Shown here: positions 54,550 through 63,936 of the stretch, one piece after another
Position numbering within the stretch: position 1 is the stretch's first letter
How the letters are laid out: each line of letters starts with the position of its first letter
Assembly (NCBI RefSeq): GCF_937959485.1
Contig: NZ_CALGPY010000007.1
Span: 77,212 to 141,211, forward strand
Length of the DNA stretch: 64,000 nt
Direction of reading: 5' to 3'
Origin: an uncultured Campylobacter sp.
GTDB lineage: Bacteria > Campylobacterota > Campylobacteria > Campylobacterales > Campylobacteraceae
Program-made: the position numbers and the translations under genes
The notes under the pieces: generated by a model
The model's input: the letters and a program-made list of their open reading frames with translations, nothing else
The model's database searches: none
What the model was told of the DNA's origin: nothing

Positions 54550-54866
54550 ATTTACGCTGCCGCGCGCGTCTTACCGCGATGAACGCGATGAAATTTTTCT
54601 AGCGCGCATTGTCCGGCATATATTGCGCCGCGATAAATTTCGCCTTACGGGAAGCTTTAAAATTTAGTGCACCTCTGCTTGCTATGTTTAAATTTCGCTC
54701 CGCTTGCGGCGTAAAATTCTATGTTTATCAAGGGCTTTAAATTTTATACCGCGTAAATTTAACTTCGCGCTAAATTTCACGCCGTGTAGCCATTGCCGCT
54801 TCAAAACAAAAGGTAAATTTAGCTTGCTTTGGCTAAAATACGCCGAAATTTTTAAAAAGGCAAAAA
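54550..54866. other. 317-bp spacer between nrdG and the class I reductase gene
   Basis: No gene is evident. The stretch is dense in AAATTT and AAAATT words in GC-rich filler, like 174-1042. TAAAATA at about 54835-54841 may be the -10 for the next gene. Confidence 0.5.
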
Positions 54867-55889
54867 ATGGATAGGAAAAAAATCTACAACCCCTTCTCCG
54901 ACGAGACGCTTACCGATCGCAAGGTCTTCGGCGGCAATCCGCAGGGTATTTTAAATTTTACCAAGGCGAAATATCAATGGGCGCTGAAACTTTGGGATCT
55001 AATGGAGGCCAACACCTGGTTTCCTAAAGAGGTCGATACCACGGACGACGTGCGCGATTATAACTTCAATCTCACAAGCGCCGAGAAGCGGATGTACGAT
55101 CTCGTGTGGAGCCAGCTGATATCGATGGATAGCTTTCAGACCAACAATCTCGCCGATAATATCAACCCCTACATCACGGCTCCGGAGATTAACGCAGTGC
55201 TCGCGCGCCAAGCCTACGAGGAGGCCAACCACAGCAAATCCTACGCCGTCATGGTCGAGGCGATCTGTGAGAACACCGATCTCATTTACGAGATGGAGAA
55301 GCACGACGATATGCTCCGCAGGAAAAACGACTATATCTCAAGCGTCTATGAGGAGCTTGCGGGCGAGGTTAGCGATGATAAGCTGCTGCTAGCGATGGTG
55401 GCGAATCAAATTTTAGAGGGGATCTATTTTTATAGCGGCTTTACCTCGATCTATGCGCTTGCTCGTGCGGGCAAGATGCTAGGCAGCGCGCAGATGATCC
55501 GCTTCATACAGCGCGACGAGATCACGCATCTACTGCTATTTCAAAACATGATAAATTCCGTCCGTAAGGAGCGCGCCGATCTGTTTAACAAACGCAACGT
55601 GGATAAAATTTACGAGATGTTCGAGACGGCGGGAAACTTAGAGATCGATTGGGGCAAATACATCACGGATAATCAAATAATGGGCTTTACGGACGATATC
55701 ATCGAAGAATACATCCACTACCTGGTCGATCAGCGCCTGCTTGCCATCGGGCTTGAGAAGCGATACGGCGCGAAACATCCGATAAAATGGGTCGATGATT
55801 TTTCTAAATTTAACGATCAAAAGAGCAATTTTTTCGAGAGCAAAGTCACGAACTACAGCAAAGGAAGTTTGAGTTTCGATGATTTTTAG
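54867..55889 (+). CDS. nrdB: Class Ia ribonucleotide reductase small subunit
   Basis: NrdB holds the di-iron/tyrosyl-radical cofactor for the oxygen-dependent reductase. The 340-residue helical protein shows the iron ligands and radical Tyr in YEEANHSKSYAV (Glu-x-x-His-x-x-x-Tyr), a later Glu in ILEGIYFYSGF and the pair in RDEITHLLLFQNM. The C-terminal SFDDF is the docking tail for NrdA. The nrdA gene is not in the window. Having it beside nrdDG means both oxygen-dependent and anaerobic routes are encoded together. Confidence 0.95.
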   Translation: MDRKKIYNPFSDETLTDRKVFGGNPQGILNFTKAKYQWALKLWDLMEANTWFPKEVDTTDDVRDYNFNLTSAEKRMYDLVWSQLISMDSFQTNNLADNINPYITAPEINAVLARQAYEEANHSKSYAVMVEAICENTDLIYEMEKHDDMLRRKNDYISSVYEELAGEVSDDKLLLAMVANQILEGIYFYSGFTSIYALARAGKMLGSAQMIRFIQRDEITHLLLFQNMINSVRKERADLFNKRNVDKIYEMFETAGNLEIDWGKYITDNQIMGFTDDIIEEYIHYLVDQRLLAIGLEKRYGAKHPIKWVDDFSKFNDQKSNFFESKVTNYSKGSLSFDDF

Positions 55890-56168
55890 CGGATTTTGCG
55901 GTTTGAAATTTAGAGCCGTCGCATCTCGGTACGGATATTTTGCAGATACTTATCCGGTGCGGTACGGGCATGTGATGAGCGCAGAAAGCGTATTACCTGC
56001 AAAATTTTTAAAATTTAGCCGCGCTATGTACCGAAATGCGGCGTATGCTTTTTCGGTGCAGCGCGAACGCTTTGGCGGTATTTTTAAAAATTTTATAGAC
56101 CCCGAATTTAAGCGAAGCGAAAATTTCCGCGGCTTTAAATTCGAAGCGAGTTCAATCGGGAGCGCGCT

Positions 56169-56804
56169 ATGGTCTCGCTAGAGCGGCTTCGTTGCGAAAA
56201 GATGGCAAACGACATCGCCGAGCAGGTGAGTTTAAATCCGGCGCTTTTTGAGGCGTTTTGCAGCGTCGCTAGAAGCGAGTTCGCCCCGCTCGGCGCGCAC
56301 GCTTTCAGCCTTAACGCGCAGCCCATTTTAGCCAGCCAGTGGATCAGCTCGCCGCTGACGGTCGCGCGCATGACGATGGCGCTAAGCGTGGATCCGAAGG
56401 TCGAGAAAATTTTAGAGATCGGCTGCGGTAGCGGCTATCAAGCGGCGATTTTAAGTAGGATGGTGCACCGCGTCTTTGCCGTAGAGCGCGTCGAGCGGCT
56501 GGTGGGCGAGGCGAAAAGACACTTTGCAAATCTCGGGATTTCAAATATCAGCCTGCGCCACGACGACGGTAACGCGGGATGGAAAAATTTCGCCCCTTTT
56601 GATAGGATCTTGCTTTCCGCGTGCGCCGAGCGTATCGACGAGCGGCTATTTGCACAGCTGGCAATCGGCGGAATTTTGGTTGCTCCGATGAATAGAGGCG
56701 GCTCGCAAAAGATCGTTAGATTTAATAAAATTTCGCCAAGCGAGATCAAAGAAGAGGAGCTCGGCGCCTGCGAGTTCGTCCCGCTGGTGCAGGGTCGCGG
56801 ATAG
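56169..56804 (+). CDS. pcm: Protein-L-isoaspartate O-methyltransferase
   Basis: Pcm repairs isoaspartyl residues by methylating them with S-adenosylmethionine. The 211-residue protein has the typical start SLERLRCEKMANDI, the substrate loop QWISSPLTVARMT, motif I ILEIGCGSGYQAAIL, and VFAVERVERLVGEAK, as in other Campylobacter Pcm proteins. The ATG at 56169 lies in a run of sequence with no obvious ribosome site. An internal ATG at 56202 is possible but would lose the conserved start. Confidence 0.9.
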   Translation: MVSLERLRCEKMANDIAEQVSLNPALFEAFCSVARSEFAPLGAHAFSLNAQPILASQWISSPLTVARMTMALSVDPKVEKILEIGCGSGYQAAILSRMVHRVFAVERVERLVGEAKRHFANLGISNISLRHDDGNAGWKNFAPFDRILLSACAERIDERLFAQLAIGGILVAPMNRGGSQKIVRFNKISPSEIKEEELGACEFVPLVQGRG

Positions 56805-56956
56805 ATCTAGCGCGCAGTAAATTTTAAAATTTCCTACCGCCCGGGCGCGTAAATTTAATAAAATTTGCTTTCAGCTCCGTCGCGAGATCAGAGTTTTATT
56901 AATTATTTATTTAAATTCAAGTACAATACACAATTTTAATCTTTCAAGGATGAGTC

Positions 56957-58759
56957 ATGCAAGATTTTAGCAAGGAAAAGATAGAGTCGCTGGTCGCCAG
57001 CTGGAAAAATCACAACAAAAACCAATTCTGGCTTAAAAAACAAACCGCGATTTCAAAGTATTTAGGCGAGATCAAGCGCTGCTTGGCGAGCTTTGATGAG
57101 ACCGAGAATGAGTTTTTGCAAACTTTATATATAAATCTTAGCGACGGCAATCTTAGAAGCTGCAAAATTTTATCTTTGGGCGAGAAGTTCGCGCACGCCG
57201 AGTATTTCTTTATGGATCAGTTTTTTGATTCCAATATCAGCGCGTTTTATTACGATTTCGCTTTTAAAGACCGCATCGTCGGCAAAAAGGAGTTGTTTCC
57301 TAAAAATGCCGTAAAAAGCGTAGATAGCGTGCTTAGCGGCGAGGATAAAAACATCGTATCGCTTTATGTTTTTATTGAAAATATCGTTAAAAATTTCAAT
57401 AGCTATTCGCAGGAGCGCACCGCTCGCGATATTTTCAAACAAAAGCTAGTCAATTTTTACGACGAGCTTTACAGACTTCTTACGGCGGTGGATAGCGCTT
57501 TGGCGATCGATTTTTTCGACGTGGCGCTACATAATCAGCCCTTCGTATTGATGGAATTTTTAAAATCCGCGATAAATGCCGATAATTTCTATCTGATCGA
57601 CAGCTACCTTAGCGACGACGGGATGCTAAATTTAGGGCTTGCCGAGGGCGGCGATTTCGCGCAAATTTCGCGCGAGAAGCTCTATCTGCTAGCCAGCATA
57701 TTTGCGCAGTGCAACGACGAGTTTCCGACGCTCGTTTATCGCGATGAAACCGCGCAAATTCTATCCTTGCTCTACGACGAAAAGGTTGAAATTTTTGAAG
57801 AATTTTACGAGGTGAGCTCGCGATTTATCGCGGAATTTACCCCGTATCCGCAGGATGTCGTGGGCGCGGCTAGGATCGTGTATTCGTCGCTATTTTTCGA
57901 ATACGTCAAAAACTACAAAAGCGAAGAGGTCGCTAAAAATACGATATTTTACGGCGCGATCGGCACCGGCAAAACTCGCAGGCTGCGATCTTTGATCACC
58001 GAAAAGAAACTTGCGGCGAAAAATTTCCGCTACGTTTGCCTGCACGAAGGCTTCGAATACCGTGATTTTATCGACGGATTTTACGGTGAAAGCTTCATTA
58101 GCGGCGAGTTTAAGGCGCTTTGCAAGGAGGCGCTAAACGATCCGAAGGGCGAGTATTATTTTCTGATCGACAATGCAAGTGCCGCGAGTTTGGATAAAAT
58201 TTTAGGCGAGGCCGCGGTGCTTTTGGATCGCCGCTACGACGAGGAAGACGAGCTTTCGCTGATCCGCACGAAAAACTCTCACGTAATCGACGGCTTTGAA
58301 GAGGGCGAGAAAGCGCGCGCCAGCGTCGTTTTAAAGGACGGCCGCTCATATTTTGCGGTGCCTAAAAATTTATACGTCCTATGCACTCTAAATGAGCACA
58401 AATGCGTTTCGCCGTCGATTGCAAAGGCGTTTAGATGGATCAGATGCGAGTGCGATTACGGCGCGCTTGAGGATTATTTAAGAGATCGCGAGATCGTAAA
58501 TGCAAGCGCGGTCGTTGCGGTTTGCAAGGCGCTGAATAAGTTTATCACCGATGAGGCAAAGGGCCTGGGTGCGATCGGGCACGGCGTATTTATGGGGCTA
58601 GCGCGCTATCAAAACAATGCGCAGATCATGCAGGAGGGGCTAAACGGCTTTTTTGCCGAGGTGCTTGAACCGATCTTTAGGTGCGCAGCAAGTGGCGAAG
58701 ATACCGCTGCGAGCCTTGGTGAGCGTATCGCTGAAGCTAAGGACGTGTTTAAATTTTAG
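56957..58759 (+). CDS. McrB-like AAA+ ATPase with degenerate Walker B
   Basis: The 600-residue protein has a helical N-terminal half (1-320) with no motif I know. An AAA+ domain of the McrB/dynein-related type follows: Walker A GAIGTGKTR (333-341), HEGFEYRDFIDGF (as in McrB HPSFSYEDF) and the Walker B position YYFLIDNASAAS. In McrB the Walker B has IDE followed by Asn-Arg; here the catalytic Glu is Asn. LCTLNEHK is sensor 1. No McrC nuclease gene is nearby. AAGGATG precedes ATG 56957. It may be a regulatory or structural ATPase. Confidence 0.75.
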   Translation: MQDFSKEKIESLVASWKNHNKNQFWLKKQTAISKYLGEIKRCLASFDETENEFLQTLYINLSDGNLRSCKILSLGEKFAHAEYFFMDQFFDSNISAFYYDFAFKDRIVGKKELFPKNAVKSVDSVLSGEDKNIVSLYVFIENIVKNFNSYSQERTARDIFKQKLVNFYDELYRLLTAVDSALAIDFFDVALHNQPFVLMEFLKSAINADNFYLIDSYLSDDGMLNLGLAEGGDFAQISREKLYLLASIFAQCNDEFPTLVYRDETAQILSLLYDEKVEIFEEFYEVSSRFIAEFTPYPQDVVGAARIVYSSLFFEYVKNYKSEEVAKNTIFYGAIGTGKTRRLRSLITEKKLAAKNFRYVCLHEGFEYRDFIDGFYGESFISGEFKALCKEALNDPKGEYYFLIDNASAASLDKILGEAAVLLDRRYDEEDELSLIRTKNSHVIDGFEEGEKARASVVLKDGRSYFAVPKNLYVLCTLNEHKCVSPSIAKAFRWIRCECDYGALEDYLRDREIVNASAVVAVCKALNKFITDEAKGLGAIGHGVFMGLARYQNNAQIMQEGLNGFFAEVLEPIFRCAASGEDTAASLGERIAEAKDVFKF

Positions 58760-59192
58760 TCGCCGCTTACTGGAGATGGCTATTTGCAATGAAATTTTAA
58801 AATTTTATTGCACTGCGTTTCATTTTTGCTCGCGGATATGGCGCGCGAAATTGGGTTTAAATTTTATTTTACGCCGCGCGGGTTTACAAGACGATTATAG
58901 CGCCATTTTATTTGCTGTGCAGCGCATCGACTGGATTGATTAATTTGCTATAAATTTAGACTTAAAATTTTAATCCTCGCTCGACCATACTTATCGGAGC
59001 GCAGGGGCAGGATTAGAGTAAATTTTGATCTTTAAATTTAGCCTCAGCCGCTAAATTTACACAAAATCTTTATTTTGAAATTCTGCAGTATTTTCTAAGC
59101 GGAATTTTGCTTGTCGGCGCAATCGCCGTTTTGATTAAATTTAATTGAATCGAAGCAGGCCTGTGGGGCTAAGACGGCGCGTGCTTTTAAAT
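58760..59192. other. 433-bp spacer with a 28-bp palindrome
   Basis: No gene is supported between the convergent McrB-like gene and moaE. A near-perfect palindrome (58785-58812) reads TGCAATGAAATTTT from the left and the same with one G-T pair from the right. It has no loop and could act as a terminator hairpin for either gene or as a protein-binding site. The rest is AAATTT-rich filler. Confidence 0.55.
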
Positions 59193-59702
59193 TTAACCCA
59201 AAAGCCCTGCGCCTTTTACCCTCTGCGAGCGATCCGCCGCGTAGATCCTCTTCCCGCCTACTACTTTGCCGCCCTCGATTTTACCGCCCTTTACGTCGTA
59301 TTTCCAGATCGGCGCAGCCGCCTTGAAATCCTCCACAAACTCGTTTATGAGCGCCAGAGCGACCTTGCGCTGCGGGCTTACGACGCCTGCGACGTAGGAA
59401 CTTTCATGGATCGGCACGCCCCCGTTTGAATGTGCAAAAAGAACGAATGCGCCCTGTGCCGCAGCCTTTTGCTGCCACGCTTCAAACCACGTCCGCAAAA
59501 TCGGCTCGTAGATATCGAAGCTCAGCGCGCAGATGCCGCCCTCTTCGCGCACGATGCCCACAAAAGTGATGAACGCGCCGCAATTTGCGTCCTTAAATTT
59601 AGCGTACCAGCGCGATAAAATCGCATCTACGTCCAAGCCGCCCTCATAAATTTCGGGCTTAGTCCCGCTTAAAATTTCTTGGTTAAATTTAGCCTCGCTC
59701 AT
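59193..59702 (-). CDS. moaE: Molybdopterin synthase catalytic subunit
   Basis: MoaE transfers sulfur from MoaD to precursor Z to make molybdopterin. The 169-residue product has GAFITFVGIVRE near the start of the core, the VPIHESSYVAGVVSPQRK segment and the catalytic Lys residues in FVEDFKAAAPIWKYD. The usual HR in the middle of the family is HS here, and the end carries a Lys/Gly-rich extension. moaD lies 15 bases upstream. Molybdopterin would serve formate dehydrogenase, whose cytochrome subunit is encoded nearby. Confidence 0.9.
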   Translation of the reverse strand: MSEAKFNQEILSGTKPEIYEGGLDVDAILSRWYAKFKDANCGAFITFVGIVREEGGICALSFDIYEPILRTWFEAWQQKAAAQGAFVLFAHSNGGVPIHESSYVAGVVSPQRKVALALINEFVEDFKAAAPIWKYDVKGGKIEGGKVVGGKRIYAADRSQRVKGAGLLG

Positions 59703-59717
59703 CGCCGCCTCCTAGGC

Positions 59718-59939
59718 TTAGCCGCCGCAAACGGGAGGCAAAAGGCTCACGCGATCGCCGGATTTGAGCGCAAAATTCGCATCATAAACCATCTTATCAT
59801 TTACCGCTACGGCGCAGTTTGCGAGCCACTCGCGCAAGCCTTCGTCCTTTTGCAGCTCCGCTTTTACCTCTTGCAGGGAGCTTGCGTTTAGGCGCAGGGG
59901 CTCGCGCCCGATCGGCCCTAAAAATTCTACCTCTACCAT
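59718..59939 (-). CDS. moaD: Molybdopterin synthase sulfur-carrier subunit
   Basis: The 73-residue ubiquitin-fold protein ends in the required Gly-Gly (LLPPVCGG), the site of adenylation and thiocarboxylation. The core has VEVEFLGPIGREPL and CAVAVNDKMV. It precedes moaE in the same transcript. It is divergent from nspC, 87 bases away. Confidence 0.9.
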   Translation of the reverse strand: MVEVEFLGPIGREPLRLNASSLQEVKAELQKDEGLREWLANCAVAVNDKMVYDANFALKSGDRVSLLPPVCGG

Positions 59940-59993
59940 TTTTGTCCTTTTTTAAAGATTGGGCGATTTTAACCAAAAATTCATAAAATTTTA

Positions 59994-60019
59994 TATAATT
60001 GCGTAAAAATTTAATGAGG
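59994..60019 (+). promoter_or_regulatory. nspC promoter -10 box and ribosome binding site
   Basis: TATAAT is at 59994-59999, and TGAGGA at 60014-60019 lies 7 bases before ATG 60027. Confidence 0.6.
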
Positions 60020-60026
60020 AAAAACG

Positions 60027-61181
60027 ATGAAAATCGATGAAATTTCGACCCCCGCTTACGTATGCGAGGAGCAAAAACTGGTAAAAAATTTAGAAATTTT
60101 ACGCGGCGTAGGCGAGCGAAGCGGCGCAAAAATTCTATGTGCGCTAAAAGGCTTTGCGTTTAGCTTCGCGATGCCTTACGTTGACAAGTACCTCCGGGGT
60201 GCGACTTGCAGCGGTCTGCATGAGGCGAAATTTGCCGCGGAATTTATCAAAAACGGCGAAATTCACACATACTCGCCCGCGTTCAAAGAGGATGATTTGG
60301 ATGAAATTTTAAAAATTTCAAATCACGTCGTATTCAATAGCGCCACGCAGTGGCAAAAATACCGCACAAAAGCGCTTGCTGCGGGAGCATCGTGCGGACT
60401 GCGGCTAAATCCGCAGACCTCCTTCGCGCCCAAAGACACTTACAATCCGTGCGGCAGCTTTAGCAGGCTCGGGATGAGCCTTGAAGCGCTGCAGCGGGCG
60501 ATCTTGCAAGACGGCGAGTTTCTGCGCGGCATCTCGGGGCTGCATTTTCACGCGCTGTGCGAAGAAAGCGCTCAGAGCCTAGAGCGGGTGCTTGAGGTTT
60601 TCGAGGCGAAATTCGGCAAGTATTTTAGAGCCCTAAAGTGGTTAAATTTCGGCGGCGGGCATCATATCACGCGCGCAGGCTACGACGTGGAGCTGCTGAT
60701 AAATTTAATTAAAAAATTTCGCGAAAAATACGAGGTCGAAATTTATCTTGAGCCCGGCGAGGCGGTCGGCTGGGAGTGCGGATATTTGGTCGCTAGCGTG
60801 CTTGATATAGTAGAAAACGACGCTAAAATCGCTATTTTAGACGCTTCCGCTGAAGCTCATATGCCCGATACCGTGCTGATGCCGTATCGTCCTGCGGTGC
60901 GCGGCGAGAGCGAGAGCGGTAAATTTAGCTATCGTTTCGGCGGGAATACCTGCCTCGCAGGCGACGTCGTGGGGCTTGAGAGCGGATGGCCCGAGTATAA
61001 ATTTGACGCGCCGCTAAACATCGGCGATCGGGTGATTTTCGAGGATCAGATCCACTACACGATCGTGAAAAATACGACCTTTAACGGCATTAAGCTGCCA
61101 GATCTCGTCTTGGTAGATGAGCGCGGAGAGGTTTTGGCAATCAAAAAATTCGGCTACGACGAGTATGCGAGGCGAAACTAG
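60027..61181 (+). CDS. nspC: Carboxynorspermidine/carboxyspermidine decarboxylase
   Basis: NspC is a PLP enzyme of the alanine-racemase fold that makes norspermidine or spermidine in bacteria using the carboxyspermidine route. The 384-residue product has the PLP lysine Lys41 in ILCALKGFAF, SGLHFHALCEES, the glycine loop LNFGGGHHITRAGYD, YLEPGEAVGWECGY and FGGNTCLAGDVVG with its catalytic Cys. The partner dehydrogenase is not in the window. The gene has its own TATAAT box. Confidence 0.95.
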   Translation: MKIDEISTPAYVCEEQKLVKNLEILRGVGERSGAKILCALKGFAFSFAMPYVDKYLRGATCSGLHEAKFAAEFIKNGEIHTYSPAFKEDDLDEILKISNHVVFNSATQWQKYRTKALAAGASCGLRLNPQTSFAPKDTYNPCGSFSRLGMSLEALQRAILQDGEFLRGISGLHFHALCEESAQSLERVLEVFEAKFGKYFRALKWLNFGGGHHITRAGYDVELLINLIKKFREKYEVEIYLEPGEAVGWECGYLVASVLDIVENDAKIAILDASAEAHMPDTVLMPYRPAVRGESESGKFSYRFGGNTCLAGDVVGLESGWPEYKFDAPLNIGDRVIFEDQIHYTIVKNTTFNGIKLPDLVLVDERGEVLAIKKFGYDEYARRN

Positions 61182-61241
61182 CGCCGCACTTAATGCAAAA
61201 ATGTAATTTTGCTTTGTAAGAAAATTTTTTGCAAAAAATGA

Positions 61242-61271
61242 TATAATCGGCTTAAATTTTATATCTAAGGA
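61242..61271 (+). promoter_or_regulatory. fdhC promoter -10 box and ribosome binding site
   Basis: TATAAT is at 61242-61247, and AAGGA at 61267-61271 lies 5 bases before ATG 61277. Confidence 0.6.
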
Positions 61272-61276
61272 AATCC

Positions 61277-62236
61277 ATGAAAAGATTGTTTCTCGCGCTT
61301 TTCGCCTGTATTTATGCGCAGGCCGAAGAGAAAAAATATGCCGATATTGTGCAGGGAAATAGCGATGTTTGGGGCAATGCAAGGCTTGAAAACATCGATA
61401 GCTACGGCAACGGCTTCGGCCCGATTTTTCTGCAATTTCAAGGACATCTGCAAAGCTCGGGCTTTTTTGCGTGGCTGGCGCTGGGCGCGGTTTTGGGCGT
61501 AATCATAGCTTTTATTGGGCACTACGCGATCATAGGGCCGAAGCACTTCGATCATCACGCGGGCAAGCCGATCTACGCATTTAATAAATTTGAGCGACTA
61601 TACCATCTTGTAGCGGCCGTGGCATGGGCGATCTTGGTTCCGACAGGCTTGATTATGATGTTTGGCGAAGAATTCGGCGGCGGCGCTTTCGTGAGATTTT
61701 GTAAAAACGCTCACGGACTAGCTACGATAGCGTTTGCAATCTCCGTCGTGCCGATGTTTTTACTATGGTTTTGGCGCATGCTGCCGCGAGCTTACGATAT
61801 CAGATGGATGATGATCGTGGGCGGCTATTTAAGCAAAAAGAAGCGCACGATCCCTGCGGGTAAATTTAACGCAGGCCAAAAGGCGTGGTTTTGGGTCGCT
61901 ACTTTAGGCGGCATAGTGATGATAGCTACGGGCGCGTCGATGTTTTTCCTAGACTACGATATCCCGGCGATGAGAAGTGCGCTAGGTATGAGCCAGATCG
62001 AAATTTTAAGAGCAAGCGCGATTATTCATAATTTTTTGGGCGCGGTCTGCGCGGTATTTTTGCTTGTGCATATCTATATGGCGGTCTTTGCGATCAGCGG
62101 CGCCATCCACTCGATGATCGACGGACACAAGCCGGAGGAGGAAGTTTACGTACTTCACCACTACTGGTATCGCGAGCTGCTCGATAAAGGGCAGATCGCT
62201 AAATCGCAATTTGAAGCGAAGTACCCGCGCTTATAA
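61277..62236 (+). CDS. fdhC: Formate dehydrogenase cytochrome b556 (gamma) subunit
   Basis: The 319-residue protein has a signal segment, then four hydrophobic helices with candidate heme histidines in KFERLYHLVAAVAW, KNAHGLATIA, SAIIHNFLGA and VHIYMAVFAI. This matches the FdnI/FdoI/FdhC family that passes electrons from periplasmic formate oxidation to menaquinone. Genes for the catalytic and iron-sulfur subunits are not here. YedF and SelD follow; formate dehydrogenase is usually a selenoprotein in Campylobacter, so the placement fits. It has its own TATAAT box. Confidence 0.88.
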   Translation: MKRLFLALFACIYAQAEEKKYADIVQGNSDVWGNARLENIDSYGNGFGPIFLQFQGHLQSSGFFAWLALGAVLGVIIAFIGHYAIIGPKHFDHHAGKPIYAFNKFERLYHLVAAVAWAILVPTGLIMMFGEEFGGGAFVRFCKNAHGLATIAFAISVVPMFLLWFWRMLPRAYDIRWMMIVGGYLSKKKRTIPAGKFNAGQKAWFWVATLGGIVMIATGASMFFLDYDIPAMRSALGMSQIEILRASAIIHNFLGAVCAVFLLVHIYMAVFAISGAIHSMIDGHKPEEEVYVLHHYWYRELLDKGQIAKSQFEAKYPRL

Positions 62237-62320
62237 CTTGGGTAAATTTTATGCGGGCCTGCTTGCGCGCGGCTCGCATTAGCTTTGAGGTTCAAAGAAT
62301 TTTATTTTTAAGGATTACAT

Positions 62321-62917
62321 ATGCAACTAGATTGTCGCAATTTAAATTGCCCGGAGCCGCTTTTACGCACTAAAAAAGCCCTCGGCGAGCTAAAAATCGG
62401 AGAGAGTTTAGAAATTTTAGTAAACGACGTAGCGCCTCGTGAAAACATAAAACGCTTTTTGGCTAAAAACGGCTTTGAGGCGCGAATTTCACAAGCGGGC
62501 GCCGATACACTTATAAAAACCGTAAAAACGGACGAGCTGAAAGATGAAAATATCGACGATATTTATTGTGACGTCACGGTGCCAAAAAGAGGCAAGGTGA
62601 TATTTCTAAACGAGGAGCAGTGCGGAAGCGGCCCGATCGGAAAGAGTCTACTTGCTAAATTTTTAGGCGCGGCGCTAAGCTTAGACGAAAAGCCAGTGAA
62701 GGTGATCTGCGTAAACAACGCCGTGCTTATAACTACGAACCGCGGCCACGAATGCTTTGAGGCAATCAAAAAGCTAAACGAAGCGGGAGCTGAAATTTTA
62801 AGCTGCGGAAGCTGTCTGGAGGGCTACAAACTGGTCGATAAGCTCGCGATCGGCGAGATTTCAAACGCATACGAAATCATGGACGTCCTATCGAAATACG
62901 AAGTAATCAAACTATGA
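62321..62917 (+). CDS. yedF: Selenium metabolism protein YedF (TusA-like plus DsrE-like)
   Basis: The 198-residue protein has an N-terminal TusA-type domain, LDCRNLNCPEPLLRTKK with the CPxP cysteine. Its C-terminal DsrE-like half has VIFLNEEQCGSGPIGKSLL and CGSCLEGYKL. This two-domain form is a marker of bacteria that use selenium and probably carries or buffers reduced selenium for SelD. AAGGA lies 5 bases before the ATG. The stop overlaps the selD start (ATGA), so the two are coupled. Confidence 0.9.
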   Translation: MQLDCRNLNCPEPLLRTKKALGELKIGESLEILVNDVAPRENIKRFLAKNGFEARISQAGADTLIKTVKTDELKDENIDDIYCDVTVPKRGKVIFLNEEQCGSGPIGKSLLAKFLGAALSLDEKPVKVICVNNAVLITTNRGHECFEAIKKLNEAGAEILSCGSCLEGYKLVDKLAIGEISNAYEIMDVLSKYEVIKL

Positions 62918-63936
62918 TCTACAGAGATTTTAACCTCACGAAATTTATTGCAGCCGCCGGTTGAGCCGCCAAGCTTGACCCGGCGGGTCTAACCGAAAAT
63001 CTTGGAAATTTAATCGAGCCCAATGTAAACCTGCTTTCGTCAACCTGCAGCAACGAAGATGCGAGCGTATTTCGCATAAGCGACGATCTTGCACTCGTGC
63101 AGACGCTCGATTTTATCACCCCTTTAGTGGACGATCCGTTTGTCTTCGGACAGATCGCGGCGGCAAACTCCCTAAGCGACGTATTTGCGATGGGCGGCGA
63201 AGTGATAAACGCCCTAAACATCGTGGGTTTTGACGATTGTCATTTCTCAAACGAAATTCTGCGCGAAATTCTGCGCGGCGGCAAAGATAAGATCAAAGAG
63301 TGCGGAGGGGTCTTGGTGGGCGGCCACACCATCTCTACCCCCGAAATTTATTATGGACTTAGCGTTACGGGGCGGGTGAATCCGCGTAAATTTTGGAGCA
63401 ATAACACTGCGCGCGAAGGCGATCTGCTGATCCTAACAAAACCCCTCGGTACGGGCATTATCGCTACGGCTATAAAGGCGAAATTTCTTAAATTTGAAGA
63501 ATTTCGTGACGCGATAGAGAGCATGATTTTGTTAAATTTTTATGCCGTGGGTGCGCTAGCAGGCTTAAAAATACATGCCGCAACCGACGTAACGGGCTTT
63601 GGGCTGCTCGGACACGCGCTTGAAATGATAAACGGGAACGTGAGTTTTAAAATTTATCCTAGCAAAATTCCGCTTTTAAAAAGCGCCCTCAGATGCCTTG
63701 ATGAGGGGCTGATCCCCGCCGGAAGCTATAAAAATTTAAAATTTATCGCGCCTGGTGTCGATTCCGAGCCGGACATAACGCTTTGCGACGCACAAACCAG
63801 CGGCGGACTTCTGCTTGCCGTAGCGGAAAAGGACGCGGCGCGAGCGCTTGTAAATTTAAAAAACGCAGGCTACGCTAGTAGCGCTATCATCGGCGAAGTT
63901 ATAGCACATGCCGAACATAAAATTTATTTAGTTTAA
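62914..63936 (+). CDS. selD: Selenide, water dikinase (SelD) with in-frame UGA for selenocysteine
   Basis: SelD makes selenophosphate from selenide and ATP. The frame from ATG 62914 reads MIYRDFNLTKFIAAAG, then TGA at 62962-62964, then AAKLDPAGLTENL and on to the stop at 63936 (340 residues). The TGA is codon 17, where E. coli SelD has catalytic Cys17, and Lys20 keeps its place, so UGA should be read as selenocysteine. The rest of the protein is typical: DFITPLVDDPFVFGQIAAANSL-type segment, GGHTISTPE, TDVTGFGLLGHALEM and TSGGLL. Automatic calls usually start too late, near 63097, because of the UGA. Confidence 0.9.
62958..62995 (+). promoter_or_regulatory. SECIS-like hairpin at the selD UGA
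   Basis: CGGTT (62958-62962) pairs with AACCG (62991-62995), and CCGCC (62966-62970) pairs with GGCGG (62982-62986). An 11-base apical loop is left. The UGA sits at the base of the structure, as in bacterial SECIS elements read by SelB. Confidence 0.6.

Noticed and set aside
55879..56181. 100-codon frame between nrdB and pcm
   Set aside because: It overlaps both neighbours, has no ribosome binding site and translates into low-complexity sequence.
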